DNA of 64,000 bases from Bacillus testis (GTDB lineage Bacteria > Bacillota > Bacilli > Bacillales > DSM-1321): positions 2,381,300-2,445,299 of the forward strand of contig NZ_LN851186.1 in NCBI RefSeq assembly GCF_001243895.1. The letters are read 5' to 3'. Of this stretch, positions 25,721 to 34,729 are shown piece by piece. Under the pieces are notes generated by a model that did no database searches, was not told the DNA's origin, and saw only the letters and a program-made list of their open reading frames with translations. The translations under genes and the position numbers were made by a program. Position 1 is the stretch's first letter. Every line of letters starts with the position of its first letter.

Positions 25721-28717
25721 ATGGCTGATAATTTTCAAACAAGAGAAGAACGGCGCAGAAGTATGCAACAGCAGAAAAAAGCAGGCAGTTCAAACAGAAA
25801 GAAGAAACCAAAAGGTCTATTCAAAAAAATCATGCTTAGCCTTTTGGCGTTCATTGTCATTTGCATCATAGGCGGAGCTGCCACATTTGCTTACTATGTC
25901 AGTTCGGCTCCTAAATTGGATGAGTCCTTACTTAAGGACCCTGTATCATCCAAAATATATACGCAAGATAAGAAACTAATCGGCGAAGTCGGTAAGGAAA
26001 AACGTGATTATGTCACGTATGACCAGATTCCCGATACAGTGGTGAACGCTGTTCTTGCCACTGAGGATTCCCGTTTCTTCAAGCACCACGGCGTAGATCC
26101 CCTTCGACTAGGGAGCGCAGTCGTTGCGAACGTGACGAACGGCTTCGGTTCACAGGGTGCAAGTACGATCACGCAACAACTTGTGAAACGTTCATTTCTT
26201 ACCGATGAAAAGAAATTAAAACGGAAAGCGCAAGAACTATGGCTTTCTTTGAAAGTGGAGCAAAAATACTCCAAAGAAGAGATTTTCGAAATGTATATCA
26301 ATAAGATTTTCTACGGTTCACGTGCGAACGGTGTTGCTACCGCGGCTAAAACGTATTTCGGCAAAGACCTGAAAGACTTGACTCTGCCGGAAGCTGCCAC
26401 CCTTGCCGGACTGCCGCAAAGCCCATCACGTTATAACCCGTTCGAGCACCCGGAACGCGCTGAAAAACGACGAAACGTCGTCCTTCAACTGATGAATCGC
26501 CACGGCTATATTTCAGAAAGCGAAATGAAGGAAGCTCAAAACGTACCGATTGAATCTACTCTCTTACCGGAAAAAGACCGGGCAACGAATGACGATACTG
26601 AATATGATTCATTCATTGACCAGGTCATCGAAGAAGTCCAAACGAAAACGGATTATAACCCGTTCACAGACGGCTTGGAGATTTATACAACAATGGATCC
26701 GGACGCACAAAAATATGTCTATAAAATGCTGAATACCGATGAGGTCATCAACTATCCGAACGACAAGCTGCAGGCCGGCATTACATTGCTTGACACAAAA
26801 ACCGGTGAAATCAAAGCGATCGGCGGCGGCAGAAAGCAAACCGTCAAACGCGGTTTCAACTACGCTACAGATTTGCGCAGACAACCAGGTTCGACAATCA
26901 AGCCGATTCTCGACTACGGCCCAGCTATCGAATATAAGCATTGGTCCACCTATGAACAAATCGTCGACGAACCATATAAATATACGGATGGAACGCCGAT
27001 CAACAACTACAATAACCGCCATCAAGGTAAGATGAGTGCTCGTGATGCATTAGCGAAGTCTTTGAACATCCCTGCCCTTAAAGCGATGCAAGCAGTAGGG
27101 ACAGATAAATCGCGGGAATTTGGGGAAAAGCTCGGTCTCGATTTTGGAGAGCATTTTTATGAGTCCTACTCAATCGGTGGTGCAGCCAATATGTCGCCAT
27201 TACTCCTTGCGGGAGCATACAGTGCATTCGGTAATGAGGGAATCTACAATGAACCGCATGCGGTCACAAAAATTGTCCTTGCCGATAAAAAGACGACAAT
27301 CGACATGAAACCTGAACCGAAAGTGGCCATGAAGGATTACACTGCCTATATGATCACCGATATGCTGAAGAGTGTAATGACATCAGGTACCGGTACAATG
27401 GCAAACGTGCCTGGACTGCATATTGCCGGTAAAACAGGTACTACCAACTATACAGAAGAAGATCGACAAAAATTCGGCATATATGAGAAAGACGCCGTAC
27501 CGGATTCATGGTTCGCCGGCTATACGACTAACTATACGGCGGCTATCTGGACTGGCTATGAAAAGAGAAAAGACTATCTGGGAACCCAGTCACAAACAAT
27601 TGCAAAGAAAATGTTCAAGGCATTAATAAGCGAAGTTTCCAAAGACAAGCATACGAAAGATTTCAAGAAACCAAACTCAGTAGAAGAATATGCAATCGCC
27701 AAAGGATCAGATCCTGCCGAGAAAGCGGGCCCTAATACACCGGATAATATGAAAGTATACGAATTATTCGTGAAAGGCTATGGACCGACTAAAACCTCGA
27801 CAGCCTATAACAAAACAGCAAAACCTACCGGTCTCAATGTCGAATATGACGATGAGGCAAAAGCATTGAAGCTGTCTTGGAATTATAAAGACAACGAAGA
27901 TGAGGAAAAACCGACATTCGAAGTTTCACAAAGCGTAGATGGCGGAGCGCAACAAGTCATCACGACGACCGGGGATAAAGAGTTGACCATTTCTAACCCG
28001 ATAGAAGGCTCTACCTATAAACTCTATGTGAAAGCAATCGTCGGCGGTTCTAAGAGCGATCCAGCGTCCGTTACCATCAAAATCCCTGGCGGTGAAGAAG
28101 AAGAGCCAGGCGATGACGAAGAGAACGAAAATCCGGACGAAGATGCTGAAAACAATGAGGATCAAGAAACAACAACTCCTGATAATGGGAACAACCAAGG
28201 CAATGGCCAAGACAATGGTTCCAATAACGGCGGTTCTAACGCCAACCCTAATCCAGGAAACAATAATGAAAACGGCCAAGGGAACGGAACCAATAACGGA
28301 AATTCCAATAATTCCGGCTCCAATAACAGCGGAAATAATGCCAATAACGGTGGAAATGGTTCCAATAACGGAGCCAATAACGGAGCCAATAACGGCGGCA
28401 CAAATGGCTCCGGAAGCAATTCAGGCGATAGCAATACCGCTCCCGCTACTGGCGGTACTGGCGGCACTGGCGGGGCATCCGGCTCCGGAACAACGCCTAA
28501 CAGCAACCAGCAGAATCCAGGAACCAATTCCAACAGGAACACAACCAATCAGCAAAATACAGAGCGATCTGCTGCTGTCAGCCAGCAGAATTCAGGAACC
28601 AATTCCAACGGAAACAAAACCAATCAGCAAAATACAGAGCGATCTGCTACAGTCATCCAACAGATCATGCTGTTCACGTTCGGAAGCAAGCTAGAAAAAC
28701 TGTTCCCATGGCTATAA
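25721..28717 (+). CDS. ponA: Class A penicillin-binding protein 1 (PonA), 998 aa
   Basis: A bifunctional peptidoglycan synthase. Basic cytoplasmic head, one membrane helix at about residues 37-59, then the GT51 glycosyltransferase with ATEDSRFFKHHG (catalytic Glu near residue 111). The transpeptidase has PGSTIKP (active Ser, near 390), SLN (near 447) and KTGTT (near 568). A fibronectin III-like domain follows (about 700-790), then an acidic hinge and a ~170-residue Asn/Gly/Ser-rich low-complexity tail. The tail carries a 25-residue tandem duplication and ends in a short hydrophobic peptide. Longer than the ~914 aa of B. subtilis PBP1, all in the tail. Partner of GpsB, also encoded here. Confidence 0.97.
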   Translation: MADNFQTREERRRSMQQQKKAGSSNRKKKPKGLFKKIMLSLLAFIVICIIGGAATFAYYVSSAPKLDESLLKDPVSSKIYTQDKKLIGEVGKEKRDYVTYDQIPDTVVNAVLATEDSRFFKHHGVDPLRLGSAVVANVTNGFGSQGASTITQQLVKRSFLTDEKKLKRKAQELWLSLKVEQKYSKEEIFEMYINKIFYGSRANGVATAAKTYFGKDLKDLTLPEAATLAGLPQSPSRYNPFEHPERAEKRRNVVLQLMNRHGYISESEMKEAQNVPIESTLLPEKDRATNDDTEYDSFIDQVIEEVQTKTDYNPFTDGLEIYTTMDPDAQKYVYKMLNTDEVINYPNDKLQAGITLLDTKTGEIKAIGGGRKQTVKRGFNYATDLRRQPGSTIKPILDYGPAIEYKHWSTYEQIVDEPYKYTDGTPINNYNNRHQGKMSARDALAKSLNIPALKAMQAVGTDKSREFGEKLGLDFGEHFYESYSIGGAANMSPLLLAGAYSAFGNEGIYNEPHAVTKIVLADKKTTIDMKPEPKVAMKDYTAYMITDMLKSVMTSGTGTMANVPGLHIAGKTGTTNYTEEDRQKFGIYEKDAVPDSWFAGYTTNYTAAIWTGYEKRKDYLGTQSQTIAKKMFKALISEVSKDKHTKDFKKPNSVEEYAIAKGSDPAEKAGPNTPDNMKVYELFVKGYGPTKTSTAYNKTAKPTGLNVEYDDEAKALKLSWNYKDNEDEEKPTFEVSQSVDGGAQQVITTTGDKELTISNPIEGSTYKLYVKAIVGGSKSDPASVTIKIPGGEEEEPGDDEENENPDEDAENNEDQETTTPDNGNNQGNGQDNGSNNGGSNANPNPGNNNENGQGNGTNNGNSNNSGSNNSGNNANNGGNGSNNGANNGANNGGTNGSGSNSGDSNTAPATGGTGGTGGASGSGTTPNSNQQNPGTNSNRNTTNQQNTERSAAVSQQNSGTNSNGNKTNQQNTERSATVIQQIMLFTFGSKLEKLFPWL
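28507..28656 (+). repeat. 75-bp tandem duplication inside ponA
   Basis: CCAGCAGAATCCAGGAACCA at 28507 recurs at 28582 with few changes, through AATACAGAGCGATCTGCT in each copy. It encodes two 25-residue units beginning QQNPGTNSNRN and QQNSGTNSNGN. The frame is kept. Confidence 0.85.
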
Positions 28718-28729
28718 GCATATAGACCG

Positions 28730-28765
28730 AAAAGGACCATTCCATAAGAGGAATGGTCCTTTTCA
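28730..28765 (+). terminator. Terminator of recU-ponA
   Basis: AAAAGGACCATTCC/GGAATGGTCCTTTT stem, 6-base loop, T-rich tail. Confidence 0.9.
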
Positions 28766-28804
28766 TTGTGTGTTGAAAACCCAAGCTGATCTCCTTGTGA
28801 AATG

Positions 28805-28850
28805 AATGCAGTGCCAGTTTAGAATAGGTTAAACGTTTCGGTCATTCAAT
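28805..28850 (-). repeat. Copy of the dispersed intergenic element
   Basis: On the minus strand TTGAATGACCGAAACGTTT is followed by CCTATTCTAAACTGGCA, matching tail and arm of the element but in rearranged order. It lies between the two convergent terminators. Confidence 0.35.
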
Positions 28851-28853
28851 ATC

Positions 28854-28890
28854 AAAAAGACCATCCCTTGAAATGGAATGGTCCTCTTTT
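28854..28890 (-). terminator. Terminator of the dnaD-nth-ypoC group
   Basis: GACCAT/ATGGTC stem followed by TTTTTGAT on the minus strand, 54 bases after the ypoC stop. Confidence 0.7.
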
Positions 28891-28943
28891 CTAAATATAT
28901 AAACATAAAAACAGGAATATCTTGATACCTGCTCTTTTAGCAT

Positions 28944-29462
28944 TTATCTTTTTTTCTTCTTGATCAGACTGCGGGCAAAGGCTTTTTCCAGTTCAATCAT
29001 TAATTGTTCTAACGTTTTGAACGATTGAAACAATGCTGGCCGTTGAAGAATGAATTGCATCCTTTCCGCAAAATTAACCGTACTGAATGGCAAAGAGGCT
29101 GTTTTTTCCTGCCACTGCATAAGAGTCACCGGTTCTTCATTCATCCAAAATAAAGCTGAAAAACAAAGCGCAATCCCCTGTTTCATCAGCGGAGCGGCAG
29201 CTTTAACATCCCTCTGTTGATACAGCGGCTCTAATTCAGAGCGTATATTTTTCCACTGTGCAAATAAGGAAGGGACTGTTTCCTCGGGCTGTTTCCATGG
29301 TTTAAAAGCCGCAATGCCTGTGTAGTGGAGAAGCTCATAAGGAAAAATATCGAGCCGCTCCATACAAAGCGAGTTATATTGCTCTCCTTCCAATTCTGCT
29401 GCAGTTATTTTATGATCGAAATATTCCAGTTTCAATTGAGCGGGTATATCGATATTTCCCAC
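28944..29462 (-). CDS. ypoC: YpoC family protein, 172 aa
   Basis: Conserved Bacillus protein of unknown function, always next to nth and ponA. Seen: a Trp-rich middle (FKPWKQPEETVPSLFAQWKN) and a C-terminal NFAERMQFILQRPALFQSFK followed by a Lys-rich end. It is soluble. A GTG start 5 bases after the nth stop is preceded by AAAGGGA, inside the end of nth; upstream in-frame codons would overlap nth and lack a ribosome binding site. Translational coupling with nth is likely. Confidence 0.85.
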   Translation of the reverse strand: MGNIDIPAQLKLEYFDHKITAAELEGEQYNSLCMERLDIFPYELLHYTGIAAFKPWKQPEETVPSLFAQWKNIRSELEPLYQQRDVKAAAPLMKQGIALCFSALFWMNEEPVTLMQWQEKTASLPFSTVNFAERMQFILQRPALFQSFKTLEQLMIELEKAFARSLIKKKKR

Positions 29463-29467
29463 TTTGT

Positions 29468-30133
29468 TCACTTCCCTTTCGCCGCTTCCTTCGCCTTCAG
29501 CCGTTTTTTCCCCTCTCGGCAGAGCGTATTCAGCGGGCAAATCTCACATTTGGGGTTCTGCGCCTTGCAATGATACCGGCCGAAAAAAATCATCGTATGG
29601 TGCGTCAATGACCATTCTTCCTTCGGCACCTTTTTCATCAATGTTTCTTCCACCTGAAGGACACTATCCTTATAGCGGCAGATACCGAGACGTTTGGACA
29701 CCCTTTCCACATGGGTATCGACTGCGATGGCAGGCACGCCAAAAGCCACAGAGGCAACGACATTGGCCGTTTTCCGCCCTACTCCCGGCAGTTTGACTAG
29801 TTCATCGCGTTCTGATGGCACGACTCCCCCATATTCATCCAGAAGCATCCTACATAGCTTCTGGATGTTCTTCGCTTTGTTGCGGAAAAGGCCGATTGAA
29901 CGTATATCCTCCTGCAGCTCTTCCAGTGGTACCGCCAAATAATCCTCCGGCGTTTTGTACTTTTGGAACAACGAAGCAGTAACCTTGTTCACCAATGCAT
30001 CTGTACATTGCGCAGACAAAGCAACAGCAATGACCAATTCAAAAGGATTGGCATGCACCAGCTCACAATGGGCATTCGGGAACATCTCTTTCATTTTTTC
30101 TATGCAAAATAAGGTTTGTGTTTTATTCAGCAT
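29468..30133 (-). CDS. nth: Endonuclease III (Nth), 221 aa
   Basis: A DNA glycosylase/AP lyase that removes oxidised pyrimidines. The helix-hairpin-helix LPGVGRKTANVVAS contains the catalytic Lys (near residue 122), followed by AVDTHVERV with the catalytic Asp (near 140). The 4Fe-4S loop CKAQNPKCEICPLNTLC has the canonical C-x6-C-x2-C-x5-C spacing near residues 189-205. Full length. It is in an operon with dnaD upstream (26 bases) and ypoC downstream. Confidence 0.97.
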   Translation of the reverse strand: MLNKTQTLFCIEKMKEMFPNAHCELVHANPFELVIAVALSAQCTDALVNKVTASLFQKYKTPEDYLAVPLEELQEDIRSIGLFRNKAKNIQKLCRMLLDEYGGVVPSERDELVKLPGVGRKTANVVASVAFGVPAIAVDTHVERVSKRLGICRYKDSVLQVEETLMKKVPKEEWSLTHHTMIFFGRYHCKAQNPKCEICPLNTLCREGKKRLKAKEAAKGK

Positions 30134-30159
30134 TCAGCCTTTTCCCCTTTTACTTACAG

Positions 30160-30855
30160 TTAGTTTTCCAACCAATTATAGAATGGTACCTCTTTAGAGG
30201 GCGAATTTTGTTTCTTCTCCCGCTTAGGATAAGAACGGAACTTTTCTCCATAGGACTTTGCTTGTTCCACCGTTTTGATGCCATTCTTCTTCCATTCAAA
30301 AAGAATCCGGTCAATATAGCGGAAATTTAATTTTCCCGCAACAACCGCTTCACGGAGCGCCTGTTTGATCACTGCGCTGTCGTGCTGGTCGTCATCCGAC
30401 CACATCGCCAACGTTTCGCACTCGAAAGGAGAAAGCGGACGTCCGAATTCTTGTTCAAAGATGGAATATAAGCTTTTTTCATTGCTTTCCTGCTTCACTT
30501 TTTCCTCTACATTCTGTTTATAAAGGAAATGGTCAATCATTTTTTTCTGCAACGGAACCATGCTGTATGCTTCTGACATGACAGCGTCCGGTGATAAAGT
30601 TTCTTGTATCTCCAGGTATCCTTTTTGGATCAACTTACGCAATAAATTCATGCATTCAATCGGCGAAATGGACATACGGTCACTTAGCTCGTTGGGAGTC
30701 GGAAATTCATTTCCGGCAGCGCGGAAATGCTGAAGATGCAGAAGCAGCATCAATTCTTGCTCATTCAAGCCCATTTCGGCGTAATGCACGAAAAGAAAAG
30801 AAGGAATAGAGACCGTTCCTTCCTGCAGCCAAGATAGTAATTGTTCTTTTATCAT
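30160..30855 (-). CDS. dnaD: Replication initiation protein DnaD, 231 aa
   Basis: Primosome protein that works with DnaB and DnaI to load helicase at oriC and at restart sites in Firmicutes. N-terminal winged helix (residues 1-95; LLHLQHFRAAGNEFPTPNEL) and C-terminal DnaB/DnaD domain (about 125-200; FEQEFGRPLSPFECETLAMW), followed by YIDRILFEWKKNGIKTVEQA. The ATG at MIKEQLLSW has GAGAGGTG upstream. It lies between asnS and nth as in B. subtilis. Confidence 0.97.
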   Translation of the reverse strand: MIKEQLLSWLQEGTVSIPSFLFVHYAEMGLNEQELMLLLHLQHFRAAGNEFPTPNELSDRMSISPIECMNLLRKLIQKGYLEIQETLSPDAVMSEAYSMVPLQKKMIDHFLYKQNVEEKVKQESNEKSLYSIFEQEFGRPLSPFECETLAMWSDDDQHDSAVIKQALREAVVAGKLNFRYIDRILFEWKKNGIKTVEQAKSYGEKFRSYPKREKKQNSPSKEVPFYNWLEN

Positions 30856-30942
30856 ATAGAGACACCTCTCCACTAGTATATCACGAAAAATGGACCAGCA
30901 AGAACAAGTAAATCTTGCTTTCTCTGCCTGCGGTTTCAATGT

Positions 30943-30979
30943 AGAAAGCCCGGCTGCCATAAAGGCTTCCGGGCTTTCT
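30943..30979 (-). terminator. Terminator of asnS
   Basis: AGAAAGCCCGG/CCGGGCTTTCT hairpin 15 bases after the asnS stop. The T tail is short, so it may be leaky toward dnaD. Confidence 0.65.
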
Positions 30980-30993
30980 GATTGATTTTCCTA

Positions 30994-32286
30994 TTAAGGA
31001 TATAAACGGTTAAGCAAACGAGGGAATGGGATGGTCTCACGGACATGTTCAACGCCGCTGATCCATGCGACTGTTCGTTCCAATCCAAGACCGAAGCCTG
31101 AGTGAGGAACAGAACCGTATTGGCGCAATTCTGTGTACCATTTGTAAGCCGCAGCATCCAAACCATGTTTCTCGATGTTTTTCTCAAGCATTTCCATATC
31201 ATGGATACGCTCTGAGCCACCGATGATTTCCCCATAGCCTTCCGGAGCAATCAAATCCGCGCATAGTACGACTTCTGGACGTTCAGGATCAGGCTGCATA
31301 TAGAACGGCTTCAACGATGTTGGATAATGCGTAATGAAAACCGGTTTTTCATAATGCTCAGCAATCGCCGTTTCATGCGGAGATCCGAAGTCATCTCCCC
31401 ACTCAATATCATCGAAACCTTGCTCATGAAGGAATGCCAACGCATCATCATACGTAATGCGTGGGAATGGAGCTTGGATTTTTTCCAATTTGGAAATGTC
31501 GCGGTCCAATGTTTTTAGTTCCAATTGGCAGTTCTTTAAGACAGATTGGACAATATAAGATACATATTGCTCCTGCACTTCAAGGTTTTCGTTGAATTCA
31601 ACAAAAGCCATTTCCGGCTCGATCATCCAGAATTCGATTAAGTGGCGTCTTGTTTTCGATTTTTCCGCACGGAAGGTAGGGCCGAATGAGAATACCTTGC
31701 CTAGCGCCATTGCTGCCGCTTCCATATAAAGCTGTCCGCTTTGGGAAAGGAAGGCATCTTCATCGAAATATTTTGTTGCAAATAGTTCGGTTGTCCCTTC
31801 TGGGGCGCTTCCTGTCAAAATCGGCGGATCCACTTTAGTGAAGCCATTTTCATTAAAGAACTCGTATGTAGCACGGATGATTTCATTTCTGATTTTCATG
31901 ACCGCATGCTGGCGTTTGGAACGCAGCCACAAATGGCGATGGTCCATCAGAAATTCGGTTCCGTGTGCTTTCGGAGTGATTGGGTAATCTGTTGCTTCAT
32001 GAATGATTTCCAGGCCTGTCACCTGCAGCTCATAGCCAAACGGCGAACGCTCATCTACAGTTACCTTGCCTGTAACATATAATGAAGTTTCCTGAGTTAG
32101 AGATTTAGCTTTTTGGAATAATTCCTCTCCAACTTCTGCTTTCACCACAACGCCTTGAAGGAAGCCAGTTCCATCACGAAGCTGCAGGAAAGCGATTTTG
32201 CCGCTGGAACGTTTGTTGGCAATCCAGCAACCAATTGTCACTTCTTGATCTACATATTTATCTACTTGCGAAATAGTCGTTTTCAA
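30994..32286 (-). CDS. asnS: Asparaginyl-tRNA synthetase, 430 aa
   Basis: Class II synthetase that charges tRNA-Asn. N-terminal OB-fold (about residues 15-100; [20 protein letters not shown]). Class II motif 2 [20 protein letters not shown] is near residue 206, and motif 3 [15 protein letters not shown] near residue 404. The Asn-specific lack of the Asp-type insert and the full length fit bacterial AsnRS. AATATGGAGGG precedes the ATG. A single strong promoter lies upstream. No T-box leader is seen. Confidence 0.97.
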   Translation of the reverse strand: MKTTISQVDKYVDQEVTIGCWIANKRSSGKIAFLQLRDGTGFLQGVVVKAEVGEELFQKAKSLTQETSLYVTGKVTVDERSPFGYELQVTGLEIIHEATDYPITPKAHGTEFLMDHRHLWLRSKRQHAVMKIRNEIIRATYEFFNENGFTKVDPPILTGSAPEGTTELFATKYFDEDAFLSQSGQLYMEAAAMALGKVFSFGPTFRAEKSKTRRHLIEFWMIEPEMAFVEFNENLEVQEQYVSYIVQSVLKNCQLELKTLDRDISKLEKIQAPFPRITYDDALAFLHEQGFDDIEWGDDFGSPHETAIAEHYEKPVFITHYPTSLKPFYMQPDPERPEVVLCADLIAPEGYGEIIGGSERIHDMEMLEKNIEKHGLDAAAYKWYTELRQYGSVPHSGFGLGLERTVAWISGVEHVRETIPFPRLLNRLYP

Positions 32287-32334
32287 TTGCTTATTCCCTC
32301 CATATTTTACAAAGCACTTCTTTGTACCTTTACC

Positions 32335-32363
32335 ATTATACCTTCCAGTTTGCTGACTATCAA
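32335..32363 (-). promoter_or_regulatory. Sigma-A promoter of asnS
   Basis: -35 TTGATA (32358-32363), 17 bases, perfect -10 TATAAT (32335-32340). Confidence 0.75.
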
Positions 32364-32408
32364 TGATTGTCGAATCAGTTTAGCTGAAAATGGCGAAAAA
32401 TCATAAGC

Positions 32409-32435
32409 AAAGGAAAAGCTAAGCGTTCGCTTAGC
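32409..32435 (-). terminator. Terminator of ypmA-ypmB-aspB
   Basis: GCTAAGC/GCTTAGC stem with a 4-base loop, then TTTTCCTTTG on the minus strand. Confidence 0.75.
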
Positions 32436-32439
32436 CCCC

Positions 32440-32554
32440 TTGAACCTTTATTTATGGTCACTTTGTCCAATTTTCACTGTTGCTTTAGGACTTCCCCTTC
32501 AAAAGAGAATCATAAGCAACAATTAAGAATTCGATTGGTTCAACTAATAGCCAA
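32440..32554. repeat. Degenerate copy of the dispersed element
   Basis: Contains TCGATTGGTTCAACTAATAG next to the aspB stop and a GTTGCTTTAGGACTTCCC arm. Similar to the copies at 12.9 and 34.6 kb. Confidence 0.35.
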
Positions 32555-33742
32555 TCAATGTTTCATTTTTTCTTTTACGAATGCAGAAATACGGTCGACA
32601 GCTGCTTCCAATTGTTCCAGTGAAGTCGCATATGAAAGCCGGATATTGTCTTCTGATCCGAAGCCGGAACCCGGGATGACCGCTACCAAGGCTTCTTCGA
32701 GCAGCGCCGTCGCAAACTCATCGACATTTTGATAGCCGCATGCAATGGCCGCTTCCTTCACATTCGGGAACAGATAGAACGCCCCTTGCGGCTTGATGCA
32801 AGAAACGCCAGGTATACTTGTGAGCTGTTCGAAGATGATCGATAATCTTTCCGCAAACGCCTGTCTCATTTCCTCTACCGCATCCTGCGGGCCTTCATAG
32901 GCTGCAATCGCCCCGTACTGGGCGGTTGTCGTAGGGTTGGACGTACTATGGCTGGCAAGATTCGTCATCGCTTTGATGACTTTTTCATTTCCAACAGCAT
33001 AGCCAATTCTCCAGCCGGTCATACTATGCGATTTGGAGACACCATTGATAATGATGGTATGTTCCTTTAATTCCGGAGAAAGCTGGGCAATGGAGACGTG
33101 TTTGCTCTCACCATATACAAGCTTTTCATAGATTTCATCCGAGACAATCGTCAGGTTATGCTTCAGGCAAACTTCTCCGATGGCTGCCAATTCTTCAGCT
33201 GTGTAAATCATGCCTGTCGGATTGCTCGGAGAATTGATAATAACAGCTCGTGTGGCCTCTGTTATGCAATCCTGGAGTTGCTCCGGTGTAATCTTGAATC
33301 CATTTTCCTCTTTGCCTTCGCAATAGACAGGAACGCCTCCTGCCAGTTTCACTTGTTCAGGATAGCTTACCCAGTATGGAGTTGGGATGATCACCTCATC
33401 GCCTTCATCCAAAATCGCCTGGAACAATGTGTAAAGCGCATGCTTGGCGCCGGATGTCACAATTACTTCAGATGGTTTATATTCCAGGTTCTGATCTCTC
33501 TTTAGCTTATCGACAATGGCTTGCTTCAAGCGCGGCAATCCTGCGGAAGGCGTGTATTTTGTTTGCCCCTGGTTCATGGATTTAGCCGCTTGGTCGATGA
33601 TATGCTGTGGTGTATTGAAATCAGGCTCCCCTGCACCCAGTCCAATGACATCCAGTCCCTGTGCTTTAAGCTCCTTCGCTTTAGCGGTAATTGCAAGTGT
33701 AGATGATGGTGTAAGAGCTTGAACACGTTTTGCCAATTTCAT
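32555..33742 (-). CDS. aspB: Aspartate aminotransferase AspB (class I PLP), 395 aa
   Basis: Interconverts aspartate/2-oxoglutarate and oxaloacetate/glutamate. The PLP Schiff-base Lys is in NGVSKSHSMTGWRIGYAVG (near residue 236). The PLP-binding ASN-type stretch IINSPSNPTGMIYTAEEL lies near residues 168-185, and the carboxylate-binding Arg is in NIRLSYATS. It is a subgroup I-gamma Bacillus-type AspB. GGGGGAG precedes the ATG. Last gene of the ypmA-ypmB-aspB operon. Confidence 0.95.
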   Translation of the reverse strand: MKLAKRVQALTPSSTLAITAKAKELKAQGLDVIGLGAGEPDFNTPQHIIDQAAKSMNQGQTKYTPSAGLPRLKQAIVDKLKRDQNLEYKPSEVIVTSGAKHALYTLFQAILDEGDEVIIPTPYWVSYPEQVKLAGGVPVYCEGKEENGFKITPEQLQDCITEATRAVIINSPSNPTGMIYTAEELAAIGEVCLKHNLTIVSDEIYEKLVYGESKHVSIAQLSPELKEHTIIINGVSKSHSMTGWRIGYAVGNEKVIKAMTNLASHSTSNPTTTAQYGAIAAYEGPQDAVEEMRQAFAERLSIIFEQLTSIPGVSCIKPQGAFYLFPNVKEAAIACGYQNVDEFATALLEEALVAVIPGSGFGSEDNIRLSYATSLEQLEAAVDRISAFVKEKMKH

Positions 33743-33760
33743 CTTAAATACTCCCCCTAC

Positions 33761-34261
33761 CTATATGTTTTCATAATTTCTCAACATTTCTCCTGTAAAG
33801 AAATCATAATAATAATAATTCAGTTTTCCTTTATCATCCTTGAAGACAACTTCCCAGATCTCCCTGTTTTTATCACCTTTAAATTCAATCATGCCGATTT
33901 TGGCGGAAATGATTTTAGCAGGATTCAGGGAATTGGCCTTTTCCAGGATTTCACTTCTGGTTACACCCTCGGAATACTTCCTTTTCAAGATAGCAGGATC
34001 ATCACCCTTTTTAGGAATCCAAACTACTTGTTTGACCCCTTTGCTATCTTTGCCGATTGCTACGTAATATGCCTTCTTGCCATTAAATTTATAAAACTCG
34101 CTGACGCTTTCCAATCCGCCTTTTTCCTTGGCAAGGGCGATTCCTTTTTCTTCTTCCTTGGTGTGGCCTTTAACGCCTACCATAAAACTGGCGATTACAT
34201 AGCCGATTATCAGAATGATGAGTAAACTAATAATCCAAATCCATTTTTTCAATAAAACCAC
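33761..34261 (-). CDS. ypmB: YpmB, membrane-anchored PepSY-like protein, 166 aa
   Basis: An N-terminal membrane helix (residues 7-29, WIWIISLLIILIIGYVIASF) anchors an extracytoplasmic domain. That domain is related to the PepSY/DUF5590 fold, with KAYYVAIGKDSKGVKQVVWI and WEVVFKDDKGKLNYYYYDFF. The function is unknown, though the family is linked with wall or peptidase control. The start lies 5 bases after the ypmA stop and the gene ends 18 bases before aspB, so it is part of that operon. Confidence 0.9.
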   Translation of the reverse strand: MVLLKKWIWIISLLIILIIGYVIASFMVGVKGHTKEEEKGIALAKEKGGLESVSEFYKFNGKKAYYVAIGKDSKGVKQVVWIPKKGDDPAILKRKYSEGVTRSEILEKANSLNPAKIISAKIGMIEFKGDKNREIWEVVFKDDKGKLNYYYYDFFTGEMLRNYENI

Positions 34262-34266
34262 TCACT

Positions 34267-34437
34267 TTATGTTCGATAGATCGTAATGACGGCCATTTCC
34301 TGATTCTCCCTGTCAAGAGCGAGGCCGAACATTAATTGATCATATTTCAGATTGCGGTTCAATGCATCCACGATCTTATACAGATCAGGCTGGTATTGAA
34401 CTTTTACCGTTGAAATCACTTCTGGTTTATCCTGCAT
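34267..34437 (-). CDS. ypmA: YpmA, small conserved protein, 56 aa
   Basis: Family DUF4264, found in most Bacilli ahead of ypmB and aspB, function unknown. Sequence features: STVKVQYQPDLYKIVDALNR and LMFGLALDRENQEMAVITIY. Soluble, one alpha/beta unit. ATG after GGGGGG at 7 bases; an in-frame ATG 12 codons upstream has no ribosome binding site. Confidence 0.88.
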   Translation of the reverse strand: MQDKPEVISTVKVQYQPDLYKIVDALNRNLKYDQLMFGLALDRENQEMAVITIYRT

Positions 34438-34524
34438 GCATATGCCCCCCGGCAACAGAATTATGTATTTCATTTCTCATTTTCATCAGTGCCAGCCAAC
34501 GCTACACCGAGTGATTCTGTCAAC

Positions 34525-34533
34525 ATTATACCA
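34525..34533 (-). promoter_or_regulatory. Extended -10 promoter of ypmA-ypmB-aspB
   Basis: TGGTATAAT on the minus strand is an extended -10 (TGnTATAAT). No good -35, as expected for this promoter type. Confidence 0.6.
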
Positions 34534-34587
34534 GTTTTTCTGTTGAAAAAATAAACATTTATCTAAAAGTTACGGGAAAATGCGAAT

Positions 34588-34705
34588 CCCCCCATTCTAA
34601 CTGGCGCTAAGACTCCCGCTTCCTCACGAAAAGGAAGAAGAAGCAGGAGTCTTAGCGCCCGAAAAATCGATCGATTCTACGAATGACCGATGAGGGAAGA
34701 AAGAA
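34588..34705 (+). repeat. Best copy of the dispersed intergenic element, with long hairpin
   Basis: Starts CCCATTCTAACTGGCGCTAA. A perfect 14-bp stem, GGCGCTAAGACTCC (34603-34616) with GGAGTCTTAGCGCC (34646-34659), is followed by the tail TTCTACGAATGACCGATGAG. It has no T run, so it is not a normal terminator. Sits between ypmA and dinG. Confidence 0.65.
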
Positions 34706-34729
34706 AATCCCATCCTCCAAAGTTTCAGT

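Noticed and set aside
28162..28548. 128-codon minus-strand frame rich in Pro/Leu opposite the ponA tail
   Set aside because: Product of reading the Asn/Gly low-complexity DNA backwards.
32287..32410. T-box leader upstream of asnS
   Set aside because: No T-box sequence (TGGNACCGCG type) or specifier stem; only a simple promoter.
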